Positions 7,468 through 15,375 of a stretch of DNA of 64,000 bases are shown here, piece by piece (the first letter of the stretch is position 1; every line of letters starts with the position of its first letter). The DNA comes from LMUY01 sp964244585 (GTDB taxonomy: Bacteria; Pseudomonadota; Alphaproteobacteria; Acetobacterales; Acetobacteraceae): contig CAXTJM010000012.1 in assembly GCA_964244585.1 (NCBI GenBank), forward strand, positions 67,141-131,140. The letters are read 5' to 3'. The notes under the pieces were generated by a model. It ran no database searches. It was given only the letters and a program-made list of their open reading frames with translations, and was not told the DNA's origin. Position numbers and translations under genes: made by a program.

Positions 7468-9195
7468 TCACCGCAGGAGGTTTGACCGTGCGAGTTCGAC
7501 GACCTCGTCGCCGCGCCCGCTCATCACGGCCTTGAGCATGTAAAGCGTGAACCCTTTGGCCATTTCGGCCGTGACCTTCGGTGGCATCGCCAACTCCATC
7601 CGATTGACCACCGCGTCGATCAGCACCGGACCTGGATGGGTCAGTGCCTCCGCCATCTTGGTTTCGACATCCGCCGGGTCGTCAATCCGAACGCCGTGGA
7701 TGCCGATGGCGTTCGCCATCGCCGCGAAGTCGGGATTTTTGAGCGTGGTCCCGGTATCGACGAAGCCGGAGGATTTCTGCTCCAACTCGATGAAGCCGAG
7801 CGAGCCGTTGTTGAACACCACGATCTTGATCGGCAGGCCGAGCTGCTTGGCCGATAGCAGGTCCCCCATCAGCATGGTGAAGCCGCCGTCGCCTGACAGC
7901 GACACGACTTGGCGGCCGGGGAAGGCGGCCTGCGCGCCGAGCGCCTGCGGCATCGCGTTGGCCATGGAGCCGTGCCAGAACGAACCCACCAGCTTTCGCT
8001 TGCCGTTCATCCGCAGGTAGCGCGCCGCCCACACGGTCGGCAGGCCCACGTCGCAGGTGAAGATCGCGTCGCCCTCGGCAATCTCGCTGATGGCGCGGGT
8101 GATGTGCTGCGGGTGCAGCCGGCCGCCGGGCTTGCCCCTCGCCAGCTCGTCGAGGCCTTTGCGGGCGTCATGATAATGCGCGACGCATGTCTTGAGATGC
8201 TTGTCATCCCGCTGCGCCTTGAGGTGAGGCAGCAGCGCCCGCAGCGTCGAGCGCACGTCGCCGACCAGGCCACGCTCGATCGGAGTGCGCCGCCCGATTG
8301 CTTCGGCACGGATGTCCACCTGAGCGATTCTGGCATCCTTTGGGTAGAACTGCGCATAGGGAAAATCTGTCCCGAGCATCAGCAGCCCGTCGCAGCTGCC
8401 CATGGCGTAGTAGCCGGAGGAAAAGCCGATCAGCCCGGTCATGCCGACGTCGTAGGGGTTGTCCCATTCGACATGCTCCTTGCCGCGGATGGCGTGCACG
8501 ACAGGCGCCTGCAGCGTCTCGGCAAGCTGCAGTAGCTCGGCATGCGCTCCCTCGCAGCCACGGCCGCACAGCAGCGTGACGCGTTCGCAGCCGTTCAGCA
8601 TGTCCGCCAGGCCGGCGATCCCCTCGGCAGGCGGGGTGGTGACCGGCGCCGGCAGGAGCAGTGCGGCGGTGGACGGGGTTGGCGCATCGGAAGCCGGCCG
8701 GAGTGCGATGTCGCCGGGGATGACCACGACGCAGACGCAGCTTTCGGCCACGGCGCGGCGGATCGCGATCTCCAGCACGCGCGGCATCTGGGCGGGGTTC
8801 GACACCAGCTCGCAATAGCTGCTGCATTCCAGGAAGAGCTGCTCCGGATGGGTTTCCTGGAAGTAGCCGGAGCCGATTTCGGGCGAGGGTATGTGGGCGG
8901 CGATGGCGACGACAGGCACGCGCGAGCGGTGGCAGTCGAACAGGCCGTTAATGAGGTGCAGGTTGCCGGGGCCGCAACTCCCCGCGCAGACGGCGAGCTG
9001 CCCGGTGACGTGCGCGTCCGCACCCGCGGCGAAGGCGGCCACCTCCTCGTGCCGTGTGTGCAGCCACTGGATGCCGCCATGGCGGCGCAGCGAGTCGGTG
9101 AAGCCGTTGAGGCTGTCGCCGACGATGCCGTAGATCCGGTGCACGTTGGCCGCTGCCAGCACCTCGACCATCTGGTCTGCCACAGTCTTTGCCAT
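7468..9195 (-). CDS. poxB: Pyruvate dehydrogenase (quinone) / pyruvate oxidase PoxB
   Basis: Peripheral membrane flavoprotein that decarboxylates pyruvate to acetate and CO2 and passes electrons to quinone; 575 residues, against 572 for the E. coli enzyme. It resembles E. coli PoxB throughout as I recall that sequence: HEEVAAFAAG with the TPP-activating Glu (about 51), CAGSCGPGNLHLINGLFDC, IGSGYFQETHP, DNPYDVGMTGLIGFSSG, and the TPP motif GDGGFTMLMGD...NN. The C-terminal membrane-binding tail KGFTLYMLKAVMSGRGDEV is also kept. ATG at 9195 has AAGAGG 9 bases upstream, inside the end of the nitroreductase remnant. Placed after the Ict/Ich/Ccl genes, it would consume the pyruvate released by citramalyl-CoA cleavage. 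Confidence 0.95.
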   Translation of the reverse strand: MAKTVADQMVEVLAAANVHRIYGIVGDSLNGFTDSLRRHGGIQWLHTRHEEVAAFAAGADAHVTGQLAVCAGSCGPGNLHLINGLFDCHRSRVPVVAIAAHIPSPEIGSGYFQETHPEQLFLECSSYCELVSNPAQMPRVLEIAIRRAVAESCVCVVVIPGDIALRPASDAPTPSTAALLLPAPVTTPPAEGIAGLADMLNGCERVTLLCGRGCEGAHAELLQLAETLQAPVVHAIRGKEHVEWDNPYDVGMTGLIGFSSGYYAMGSCDGLLMLGTDFPYAQFYPKDARIAQVDIRAEAIGRRTPIERGLVGDVRSTLRALLPHLKAQRDDKHLKTCVAHYHDARKGLDELARGKPGGRLHPQHITRAISEIAEGDAIFTCDVGLPTVWAARYLRMNGKRKLVGSFWHGSMANAMPQALGAQAAFPGRQVVSLSGDGGFTMLMGDLLSAKQLGLPIKIVVFNNGSLGFIELEQKSSGFVDTGTTLKNPDFAAMANAIGIHGVRIDDPADVETKMAEALTHPGPVLIDAVVNRMELAMPPKVTAEMAKGFTLYMLKAVMSGRGDEVVELARSNLLR

Positions 9196-9196
9196 G

Positions 9197-9424
9197 TCAG
9201 TGAACCTCTTCAATCGGGGTGTTATCGCCGAGCCTGCCCTGGGCTGAGCCGGTCAAGACATGCACCCGCCACGGCTGGCTGTTGTTGCCGCTTGGTGCGC
9301 GCGCCGCAGCGGTCAAAATCCGTTCAACGAGCTGCTGCGGCACGGGGCAGTCGAGATAGCCCCGCACCGAAGACCTGCCTTCTAGGGCGTCGAAGACGCC
9401 GCCATCGGCGGTCGCGCCTTCCAT
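9197..9424 (-). pseudogene. Nitroreductase, N-terminal remnant
   Basis: Encodes only about 75 residues, whereas nitroreductases have roughly 190-230. The piece is clearly the start of one: VFDALEGRSSVRGYLDCPVP is the FMN-binding N-terminal helix-loop, followed by ILTAAARAPSGNNSQPWRVH, the second flavin-binding segment. The frame then stops at 9197, two bases before poxB begins. The missing C-terminal two thirds, and the way poxB begins immediately, suggest a deletion that joined a truncated gene to poxB. It could still be translated as part of the operon, being 10 bases after the CoA-transferase gene, but is unlikely to be an active enzyme. Confidence 0.75.
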
Positions 9425-9434
9425 GGAGACGACA

Positions 9435-10754
9435 TCAGACAAGATGCAGCCCACGCGCCGAGGCCATGAGGCCATCCCGGAAATCCGGGTGGGCCAGCCC
9501 GACCAAGGCTGTCACGCGTTCCGTCGAGGAAAGGCCTTTCAGGTTGGCGCGGCCGTATTCCGTCACCACCCAGTGAGTATCGATGCGGGGCGTCGTCACC
9601 GGGCCCGTCAGTCTCGCGACGATCCGGGACACCTTGCCGTGCGCGGCGGTCGAGCTGGCGGCGATGATCGACTTGCCCTGCTTCGAGGCGTAGGCGCCGC
9701 GGACGAAATCGAGCTGGCCACCGGAGGCGCTATACTGGTGGCCCAGCATGTGCTCGGAGTTGCAGGCGCCGGTGAGGTCGATCTCGATCGTCCCATTGAT
9801 CGAGATTACGCCGCCGTTGCGGGCGATCACGGCCGGGTCGTTGACGTAGTCGACCGGCCAGCTCTCGACCGAGGGATTGTTGTCCAGGAAGTCGTACATC
9901 GACTTCTGGCCCATGGCGAAGGTGTAGACGGTCTTGCCGACGTTCTGCGACTTGCGATGATTAGTGACGTTGCCGGACAACGTCAGGTCGACCAGGCCCG
10001 GGCACAGCGCCTCTGTATGCACGCCAAGATCGTTGCGGTCCTTCAGCGCGGCGCAGACCAGGTTGGGAAGAGCCCCCACGCCCATCTGTAGGCAGGCGCC
10101 GTCCGGCACCATCTCGGCGACCAGCTTGCTGATGGCCCCATCTTCCGGGCCACCGCCGCGCACTGGCAGCTCGAGCAGCGGAACATCGTTCTCGACGATC
10201 GCCGACAGCTCGGAGACGTGGATCTGTGCGCCGGAGCCGACCACGCGGGGCATATGGCGATTGACCTCGACGATCAGCCGCTTGGCCGACCGGGCGACCT
10301 TCGACGAGTAGTCGTTACCAACGCCGAAAGACACATAGCCATGCGCATCCATCGGCGACACGGTGCAGACAAAGCTGTCGATGCCGATGTCGTCGATCAG
10401 CAGTCGCGGCGCCTGATGGAAGTTGTTGGGAACGTAGCGCAGCACCTTGCGCTCGCTCTCGACGCTCTTCTTGATCAGGGCCCGATCGGCCGCCGTGACG
10501 AACATGCAATAGGGTTCGATGCGGTCCGCGAGGTCGAAATCAAGCACGGTCCTCCCGGCGGCGGCGGTTGCCTCGAAGTAGTAGAGCCTCAAGGCCTCGA
10601 CGTGGCCAGCCCTTGCCCGATCGGCCAGAGCCTGGAGAAGCGCCGGCGGCTGTGCCATGGCCATACCCATGGCCATCCTGCTGTTGGAGGGAATGGTCGC
10701 CACAGCCTTATCCGCCGTGGTGAGCTTGCTTTTGTAGATGTCCGAGAAGTCCAT
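9435..10754 (-). CDS. ict: CoA-transferase of the acetyl-CoA hydrolase/4-hydroxybutyrate type, probable itaconate CoA-transferase
   Basis: 439-residue family I CoA-transferase of the Cat1/4-hydroxybutyrate CoA-transferase type. It would activate a dicarboxylate by transferring CoA from succinyl-CoA or acetyl-CoA. The catalytic glutamate is in GVHTEALCPG (Glu about 248), and a glycine-rich CoA-site segment follows the pattern QMGVGALPNLV. The start at 10754 has GAAGGAC upstream. It follows the MaoC hydratase gene by 26 bases, and together with the CitE-like lyase and the LysR gene it reproduces the Ict-Ich-Ccl (RipA-RipB-RipC) set for itaconate breakdown described in Yersinia and Pseudomonas. 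Substrate assignment rests on this context; mesaconate or citramalate-type acids are alternatives. Confidence 0.8.
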   Translation of the reverse strand: MDFSDIYKSKLTTADKAVATIPSNSRMAMGMAMAQPPALLQALADRARAGHVEALRLYYFEATAAAGRTVLDFDLADRIEPYCMFVTAADRALIKKSVESERKVLRYVPNNFHQAPRLLIDDIGIDSFVCTVSPMDAHGYVSFGVGNDYSSKVARSAKRLIVEVNRHMPRVVGSGAQIHVSELSAIVENDVPLLELPVRGGGPEDGAISKLVAEMVPDGACLQMGVGALPNLVCAALKDRNDLGVHTEALCPGLVDLTLSGNVTNHRKSQNVGKTVYTFAMGQKSMYDFLDNNPSVESWPVDYVNDPAVIARNGGVISINGTIEIDLTGACNSEHMLGHQYSASGGQLDFVRGAYASKQGKSIIAASSTAAHGKVSRIVARLTGPVTTPRIDTHWVVTEYGRANLKGLSSTERVTALVGLAHPDFRDGLMASARGLHLV

Positions 10755-10780
10755 GTCGGAAGTCCTTCGCTTCGTCCTAA

Positions 10781-11308
10781 TCAGTATCCGGCAGCCTCTT
10801 CGGGCGAATGCCCGCGGCGATGGACGAGCATGGTGCGCTCGAAGCTCATCACTTCCTTGCCGTCCTGGTTGATCCCACGCGTGGACACGGTGACGATGCC
10901 CTGGGTTGGCCGGCTCTTCGACTCTCGCTTGTTGAGAACCGTGCTCTCGGCATAGAGCGTGTCGCCGGCGAACACCGGATGCGACGCCCTCACCTTGTCC
11001 CAGCCGAGGTTGGCGACAACCTTGGCGCTGACGGTGCGCACCGACATGCCGGTCAGCAGAGCGAGGGTGAAGGTGCTATCTACCAACATCTTCTTCCACT
11101 CGGTCTTGGCCGCGTAGGCAGCGTCGAAATGAACCTGCTGCACATTCAGTGTCAGCAACGTGAAGTAGGTGTTGTCGACATCCAGCACTGTGCGGCCGGG
11201 ACGATGCTCGAATACATCGCCGGACTCGAAATCCTCCCAGTAGAGGCCGGATGTCTCGCGGTAGCGGCGTTCTCCGACGGCTTTATAGGCAGGCAGAAGA
11301 CCGTCCAT
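10781..11308 (-). CDS. ich: MaoC-family hydratase, probable itaconyl-CoA hydratase
   Basis: 175-residue single hot-dog-fold enzyme of the MaoC (R-hydratase) family. The N-terminal segment GLYWEDFESGDVFEHRPGRT is typical of MaoC acyl-CoA hydratases. VHFDAAYA provides the histidine-aspartate region and GDTLYAESTVL the second half of the hot-dog sheet. The start at 11308 has AAAGGAAC upstream. In the itaconate pathway the equivalent enzyme hydrates itaconyl-CoA to citramalyl-CoA. It lies between the lyase and CoA-transferase genes on one strand. A related activity (mesaconyl-CoA or beta-methylmalyl-CoA hydration) cannot be excluded from sequence alone. Confidence 0.82.
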   Translation of the reverse strand: MDGLLPAYKAVGERRYRETSGLYWEDFESGDVFEHRPGRTVLDVDNTYFTLLTLNVQQVHFDAAYAAKTEWKKMLVDSTFTLALLTGMSVRTVSAKVVANLGWDKVRASHPVFAGDTLYAESTVLNKRESKSRPTQGIVTVSTRGINQDGKEVMSFERTMLVHRRGHSPEEAAGY

Positions 11309-11364
11309 TGTGATGTTCCTTTTGTGACGTTGAAGAGTTTCAAGAAGAGGCTAAGCAGTGATCC

Positions 11365-12198
11365 TCATTGCCCGGCAGCGGCGAGGACACGGCGCGCCTT
11401 GCGCGCAACCGCTTCGTCGATCATCTGGCCATCGACGACCCCGACGCCCTTGGTGTTGGCGGCAAGCACCGCCCGGGCATGCTCGACAGCCTTGGGAGTC
11501 GGCGTCAGCGCCTGGTTGATGGCCCCGACCTGACCGGGATGGATCGCCGCCTTGGCCGGGAAGCCGAACGCCACGACGTCCGCCGTCTCCCGGACTAGGC
11601 CGTCCAAGTCGTGCACGTCGAAGAACGGCGTATCGATCGGTGTCACGCCGGCCAGGGCGCACGCGAGCACCAGCCGGCAGCGCGCCGCCACAAGCGGCGG
11701 CCACGCCGTCGCAACCCCGAGGTCGGCTGCCATGTCGGCGGCTCCCAGCATCAGCCCGAACAGCCGGGGCGTTGCCGCCGCCGTCGCCTCGACGGCGGCC
11801 AAGCCGCGGGCGCTTTCGATCAAGCCAATCAGCCGAGTTTCCAGTTTCCGCACCGCCAACAGGCGATCAAGGATGTGAAGGTGGCCTGGGCCGTCCGCCT
11901 TGGGTAGCACCAGGAAATCGGGTGCTGCGTCGGAGCGCAACAACGCGTCGAGGTCGGCAATACCCGCTGGGGTATCGAGGCCGTTGATGCGAAGGGCTCG
12001 CTGGATCGTCTGCGTTGCAGGCTTGGCCAAGTAGTCGAGGGCAGCGGCGCGGGCCGATGCCTTGTCGCTTGGCGCCACGGCATCTTCGAGATCGATAATC
12101 AGAACGTCGGCGCCGATCTCCGCAGCCTTGGCAAAACGGTCAGGTCGGCTTCCCGGAGTAAATAACCAGCTCCGTGTTGGCCTCATGGTGTCCGCCAC
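11365..12198 (-). CDS. ccl: CitE-like lyase, probable citramalyl-CoA lyase
   Basis: 277-residue HpcH/HpaI/CitE-family aldolase. Start motif SWLFTPGSRPDRFAKA, DLEDAVAP, the metal-ligand glutamate in LIES, and GAADMAADLG with the second metal ligand are all visible; FPAKAAIHPGQV near the C-terminus is also characteristic. It would cleave citramalyl-CoA to acetyl-CoA and pyruvate. The GTG start at 12198 is preferred over ATG at 12186 because GGAG lies 7 bases upstream of the GTG. It is the first gene of the minus-strand catabolic series and is divergent from the LysR gene. Free-standing CitE-like proteins also act on malyl-CoA, so the substrate is inferred from the neighbours. Confidence 0.85.
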   Translation of the reverse strand: MADTMRPTRSWLFTPGSRPDRFAKAAEIGADVLIIDLEDAVAPSDKASARAAALDYLAKPATQTIQRALRINGLDTPAGIADLDALLRSDAAPDFLVLPKADGPGHLHILDRLLAVRKLETRLIGLIESARGLAAVEATAAATPRLFGLMLGAADMAADLGVATAWPPLVAARCRLVLACALAGVTPIDTPFFDVHDLDGLVRETADVVAFGFPAKAAIHPGQVGAINQALTPTPKAVEHARAVLAANTKGVGVVDGQMIDEAVARKARRVLAAAGQ

Positions 12199-12294
12199 GG
12201 TCAGTCTCCGTCCTGTTTCTGACGGTCCGGAACGTAAGACGAGCGGCCGATTTATACTAATTCATGGTGTAGGCGGCTGTGATATGTTTTATAA
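12199..12294. promoter_or_regulatory. Divergent promoter region between the ccl operon and its LysR regulator
   Basis: This 96-base gap separates two divergent transcription units and is noticeably richer in A and T than its surroundings. It contains a dyad TATAC-N9-GTGTA (12253-12271), close to the T-N11-A pattern recognised by LysR-type regulators. An inverted pair TTTATA (12251-12256) and TATAAA (12290-12295) surrounds it, the second touching the lysR start codon. The likely reading is that the regulator binds here, controls the ccl operon and represses itself. No footprint or promoter boxes could be verified. Confidence 0.5.
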
Positions 12295-13182
12295 ATGGCT
12301 ATGGAACTGCGTCACATCCGCTACTTTTTGGCTATTGCCAGGGAGCGTAACTTCACCAGGGCGGCCGCTGGTCTCGGCATCGGTCAGCCACCCCTTAGCT
12401 TGCAGATCAAGGACCTTGAGCAAGAGGTCGGCGCGTTGCTGTTCCGCCGCGTGGCGCATGGCGCCGAGCTGACCCCGGCGGGCGAGGCCTTCTTGGCCGT
12501 CGTCGGCGGCATGCCGGAGCTGGCTGCTCGCGGCGTGAGGCATGCCCAGCGAGCGGCCCGGGGGGAGATTGGTGTCCTGCGTGTCGGCTTCACAGCCTCC
12601 TCGGCGTTCAACGCTGTCGTGCCTGGCACGCTACGGGTGTTCCGCCGCGCCTATCCCAGTGTCGAATTGATGCTGGAGGAGGCCAATACGACGCGGTGCA
12701 AGGCAGGCCTCGATGATGGCACGCTCGACGTCGCCTTCCTACGGCCGGGAGGCGTCAGCGACAGAGACCTTCACCTGCAGCTTCTTTCTGAAGAACCCAT
12801 GATGGTGGCCATACCGACGGGCCATGTCATGGCTGGTGACGACGAGATCGATCTCACTCAATTGGCAAAAGACCCGTTCATCCTGTTCCCACGGTCTATC
12901 GGGCCAACTCTGTATGACACGGTCATCGACGCATGCCGCCAGGCTGGATTTGAGCCGCATGTCGATCAGTTCGCGCCGCAGATTTCCTCGATCGTCAACC
13001 TCGTTGCGGCAGAGCTTGGGGTATCCATAGTGCCGGCCTCGATGAGCCAGCTTCATATCGCCGGCGTGGTCTTCCGTGAGATCAAGGGCCAGACGCCGAC
13101 AACCCGGCTCGCACTCGCCTATCGAAAAGGCAATACGTCGAACCTTGTACGAAACTTCGTGGCGGTAGCCCGCAGTAACTAA
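12295..13182 (+). CDS. LysR-family transcriptional regulator, probable regulator of the itaconate-type operon
   Basis: 295-residue LysR-type regulator with an N-terminal winged helix-turn-helix (MELRHIRYFLAIARERNFTRAAAGLGIGQPPLSLQIKDLE, about residues 3-42) and a C-terminal periplasmic-binding-like effector domain starting at GVLRVGFTASSAFN. It resembles the CatM/BenM-BudR branch, with FLRPGG and FPRSIGPTLYD segments. It is divergent from the ccl-ich-ict genes, as the itaconate-responsive LysR regulators (ItcR/RipR) are in Yersinia and Pseudomonas, so a small dicarboxylate is the likely inducer. That effector is inference. The gene ends about 180 bases before the convergent CocE-type hydrolase gene. 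Confidence 0.88.
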   Translation: MAMELRHIRYFLAIARERNFTRAAAGLGIGQPPLSLQIKDLEQEVGALLFRRVAHGAELTPAGEAFLAVVGGMPELAARGVRHAQRAARGEIGVLRVGFTASSAFNAVVPGTLRVFRRAYPSVELMLEEANTTRCKAGLDDGTLDVAFLRPGGVSDRDLHLQLLSEEPMMVAIPTGHVMAGDDEIDLTQLAKDPFILFPRSIGPTLYDTVIDACRQAGFEPHVDQFAPQISSIVNLVAAELGVSIVPASMSQLHIAGVVFREIKGQTPTTRLALAYRKGNTSNLVRNFVAVARSN

Positions 13183-13366
13183 GGCATCTTCGCGACAGCC
13201 ATACGACCAGTTTTCGGAGTGCCGTAAACCAGGATGTGCGATACCAAATAGAGACATTCTTTCGTAACACTGTCAGACGCGAAGCGGTCACCCGCCTCGC
13301 ATCGATCACGTCGAGTATAGACAACACGAGCCTACCGTTTGGAGGTTTGAAACCCTGTTCCGATCC

Positions 13367-15112
13367 TCACGGGATGATTGGCAGCAGAAGATAAGGCTCC
13401 CTGCCCTGCTCGAAATGCATCCGATACTTGCGGCCGAAGATTTCGGGAGGACGGTCCTTGGGTTCGGCGTGACTGAACGGCCCCACCCCCGTCATCGAAA
13501 AGAGGTCGTCCGGCGTCTTGGCGTCGCCGAGGCCATGGTCGTAATCCTTGCCGCGGACGTTCAGTGCCAGCCGGTAGCCGGGCGGGATCACGATGCAGGT
13601 GGGCAGGATCTCGATGAGGAGTTCGACCGGCTGGCCAGGGACCAGCGGCCATGCCTCGTCGTGCGTGTGGTAGGGGCGGTACGGCAGGCTCTTCTCGACG
13701 TCAAGCTTGCGTTGCGAGGCCCGCAGCCAGCCTAGGCCAATGCACACCCGGGGATCATTCGTCCCGATGAACAGCACCTCCTTGCCGCCAGGATCGAACA
13801 GGCGCAACGCAAGGAAAAGGTCGGCGTCGGTGGTCTCGGATGACACGTAGAGCCGCGCCGCGATCGGGCCGGTGATCTCGATCTCCTTGTCGGAGGCCGG
13901 CAGGGAGAACATCACGCCGTCGCCCATGGCTTCGTACTCGATTGCATCGCCCTGGATGGGCTCCGGAGCCAGGAGGCTTTGCTGCGGGTCGAGATAGAAT
14001 CTGGTCCACTGGGTGCGGGCCAGCGGCCACTCCTGCTCGGCTCGGGTGGTGAAGTTCTCACCGGGGCGGCGGATGTCGAGCTCGACCGGCGGCTGCTTGT
14101 CCCAGCCAGTGTCTTCGCCCTTCAGGAAGTGGCCGAAGAAGCGCTTCTGCAGCGTGACGCCGGCGGTGCGATAGAACGGTGCGAAATGCGTGTTGCCATG
14201 CATCTCAAGCCACTTCTGGGTCGATCCCGCCGCCAGATAACCCTCGACATTGCCGCGCGGATGGCAGCCCATCCCGCCCCAGTTGCCGGCGGAGAGAAGC
14301 GGCACGACAATTTTGGAATGGTCGGCCGTGCGCTCGCGGTAAAACGGGCCATCGAATGGTCGTTGCAGTTCTTCGTCGTAGCAGTTGGCGCGATTTGCTT
14401 CGAGGACGTCCGGCGGCAAGGTCTCCGGGCCGGCCACGAGCTCTCCGTTGAAGCGGCTTTTGACGCCGCGCTCGCCGACACCGTGCTGTTGCGAGGCCAC
14501 CTGGCCGGGGAACCAGACCTGGTCGAACTGGCTCAGGATACCGCCGTGCCGGGACCAGTCGCGATACCAGTCGGCCGCACCCTCCCATACGCAGATCGCC
14601 GCCAGATGCGGCGGTTGCAATGCGGCAACGAGCCACTGGTTGATGGCGTAATACGAGATACCATTGATCCCGACCTTGCCGTTGGACCAGGGCTGGGTCC
14701 CCGCCCACTCGATGCACTCGTACAAATCCCTGATCTCCCGTTCCGACAGCAGGTCGATCTTGCCGGGACTGCGCCCGGAGCCGCGTCCGTCGACCCTGAC
14801 GCAGGCATAGCCGTCCGGAACCCACTTCTCGGGATCCACATGTTCCCAGACCTGGAACGAGCAGGTCGATCCTTGCTCGATGTCGGGGTAGGCGGCCACC
14901 ATGCGGTCCCAGCTGCTCTTGTAGCCGTCCTGGAACGGCAGGCCTTTGCCGTATGGCCCCGACGCGATGATCACCGGGTATTTGCCGTCTGCCTCGGGAA
15001 GGAAGATGTCGGCACGAAGGACGACACCGTCGTCCATCGGGATCGGTGCATCCCAGATGACCCGCATGCCTAGAATGTTCTCGATCCTGCCTGTGTCAGA
15101 TACTTGATCCAT
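13367..15112 (-). CDS. CocE/NonD-type hydrolase (X-Pro dipeptidyl-peptidase S15 family)
   Basis: 581-residue serine hydrolase. The alpha/beta-hydrolase half carries the nucleophile elbow GINGISYY (catalytic Ser), RVDGRGSGRSPG just before it, and helical cap segments around WYRDW. The C-terminal half is the jelly-roll domain of the S15/CocE family, ending in NVRGKDYDHG and RKYRMHF. Family members cleave esters or amides such as cocaine, cephalosporin esters or X-Pro peptides. No signal peptide is visible, so it is probably cytoplasmic. The start at 15112 has AGGAGA. It is divergent from the TetR gene at 15376, which probably regulates it. The true substrate is unknown. Confidence 0.87.
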   Translation of the reverse strand: MDQVSDTGRIENILGMRVIWDAPIPMDDGVVLRADIFLPEADGKYPVIIASGPYGKGLPFQDGYKSSWDRMVAAYPDIEQGSTCSFQVWEHVDPEKWVPDGYACVRVDGRGSGRSPGKIDLLSEREIRDLYECIEWAGTQPWSNGKVGINGISYYAINQWLVAALQPPHLAAICVWEGAADWYRDWSRHGGILSQFDQVWFPGQVASQQHGVGERGVKSRFNGELVAGPETLPPDVLEANRANCYDEELQRPFDGPFYRERTADHSKIVVPLLSAGNWGGMGCHPRGNVEGYLAAGSTQKWLEMHGNTHFAPFYRTAGVTLQKRFFGHFLKGEDTGWDKQPPVELDIRRPGENFTTRAEQEWPLARTQWTRFYLDPQQSLLAPEPIQGDAIEYEAMGDGVMFSLPASDKEIEITGPIAARLYVSSETTDADLFLALRLFDPGGKEVLFIGTNDPRVCIGLGWLRASQRKLDVEKSLPYRPYHTHDEAWPLVPGQPVELLIEILPTCIVIPPGYRLALNVRGKDYDHGLGDAKTPDDLFSMTGVGPFSHAEPKDRPPEIFGRKYRMHFEQGREPYLLLPIIP

Positions 15113-15338
15113 GTCAAGTTCTCCTGATTGGTTGATGTGGGCGGTCGCTGTAGCCCGGTCCCAAGCTGACGGTGTCGCGGCTCGGCTACCGGCAGAAAAC
15201 ACTTGCCGATTCAGGCTGATTTAGGGTGGCGGAGAGCCTTCCGGTCGACAGGCCCAGCCGTGTGCCGGAGCGCCTTGCGCAGGATCGAACGAAAGCTTTG
15301 CACGAGGTCGCTCATTCTCTAAACCCTTCGCAGGAGGC

Positions 15339-15354
15339 GGAACGCTACCGTTCC
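15339..15354. promoter_or_regulatory. Palindromic operator, copy 1, in front of the TetR gene
   Basis: GGAACGCTACCGTTCC is a perfect 6-base inverted repeat (GGAACG/CGTTCC) around a 4-base spacer. A second copy differing at one spacer base (GGAACGCAACCGTTCC) lies at 15378-15393, with starts 39 bases apart. Two such copies in a divergent regulator-target gap are the usual layout of a TetR-family operator. Confidence 0.7.
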
Positions 15355-15375
15355 ATCCACTTAAGGACATCGACG

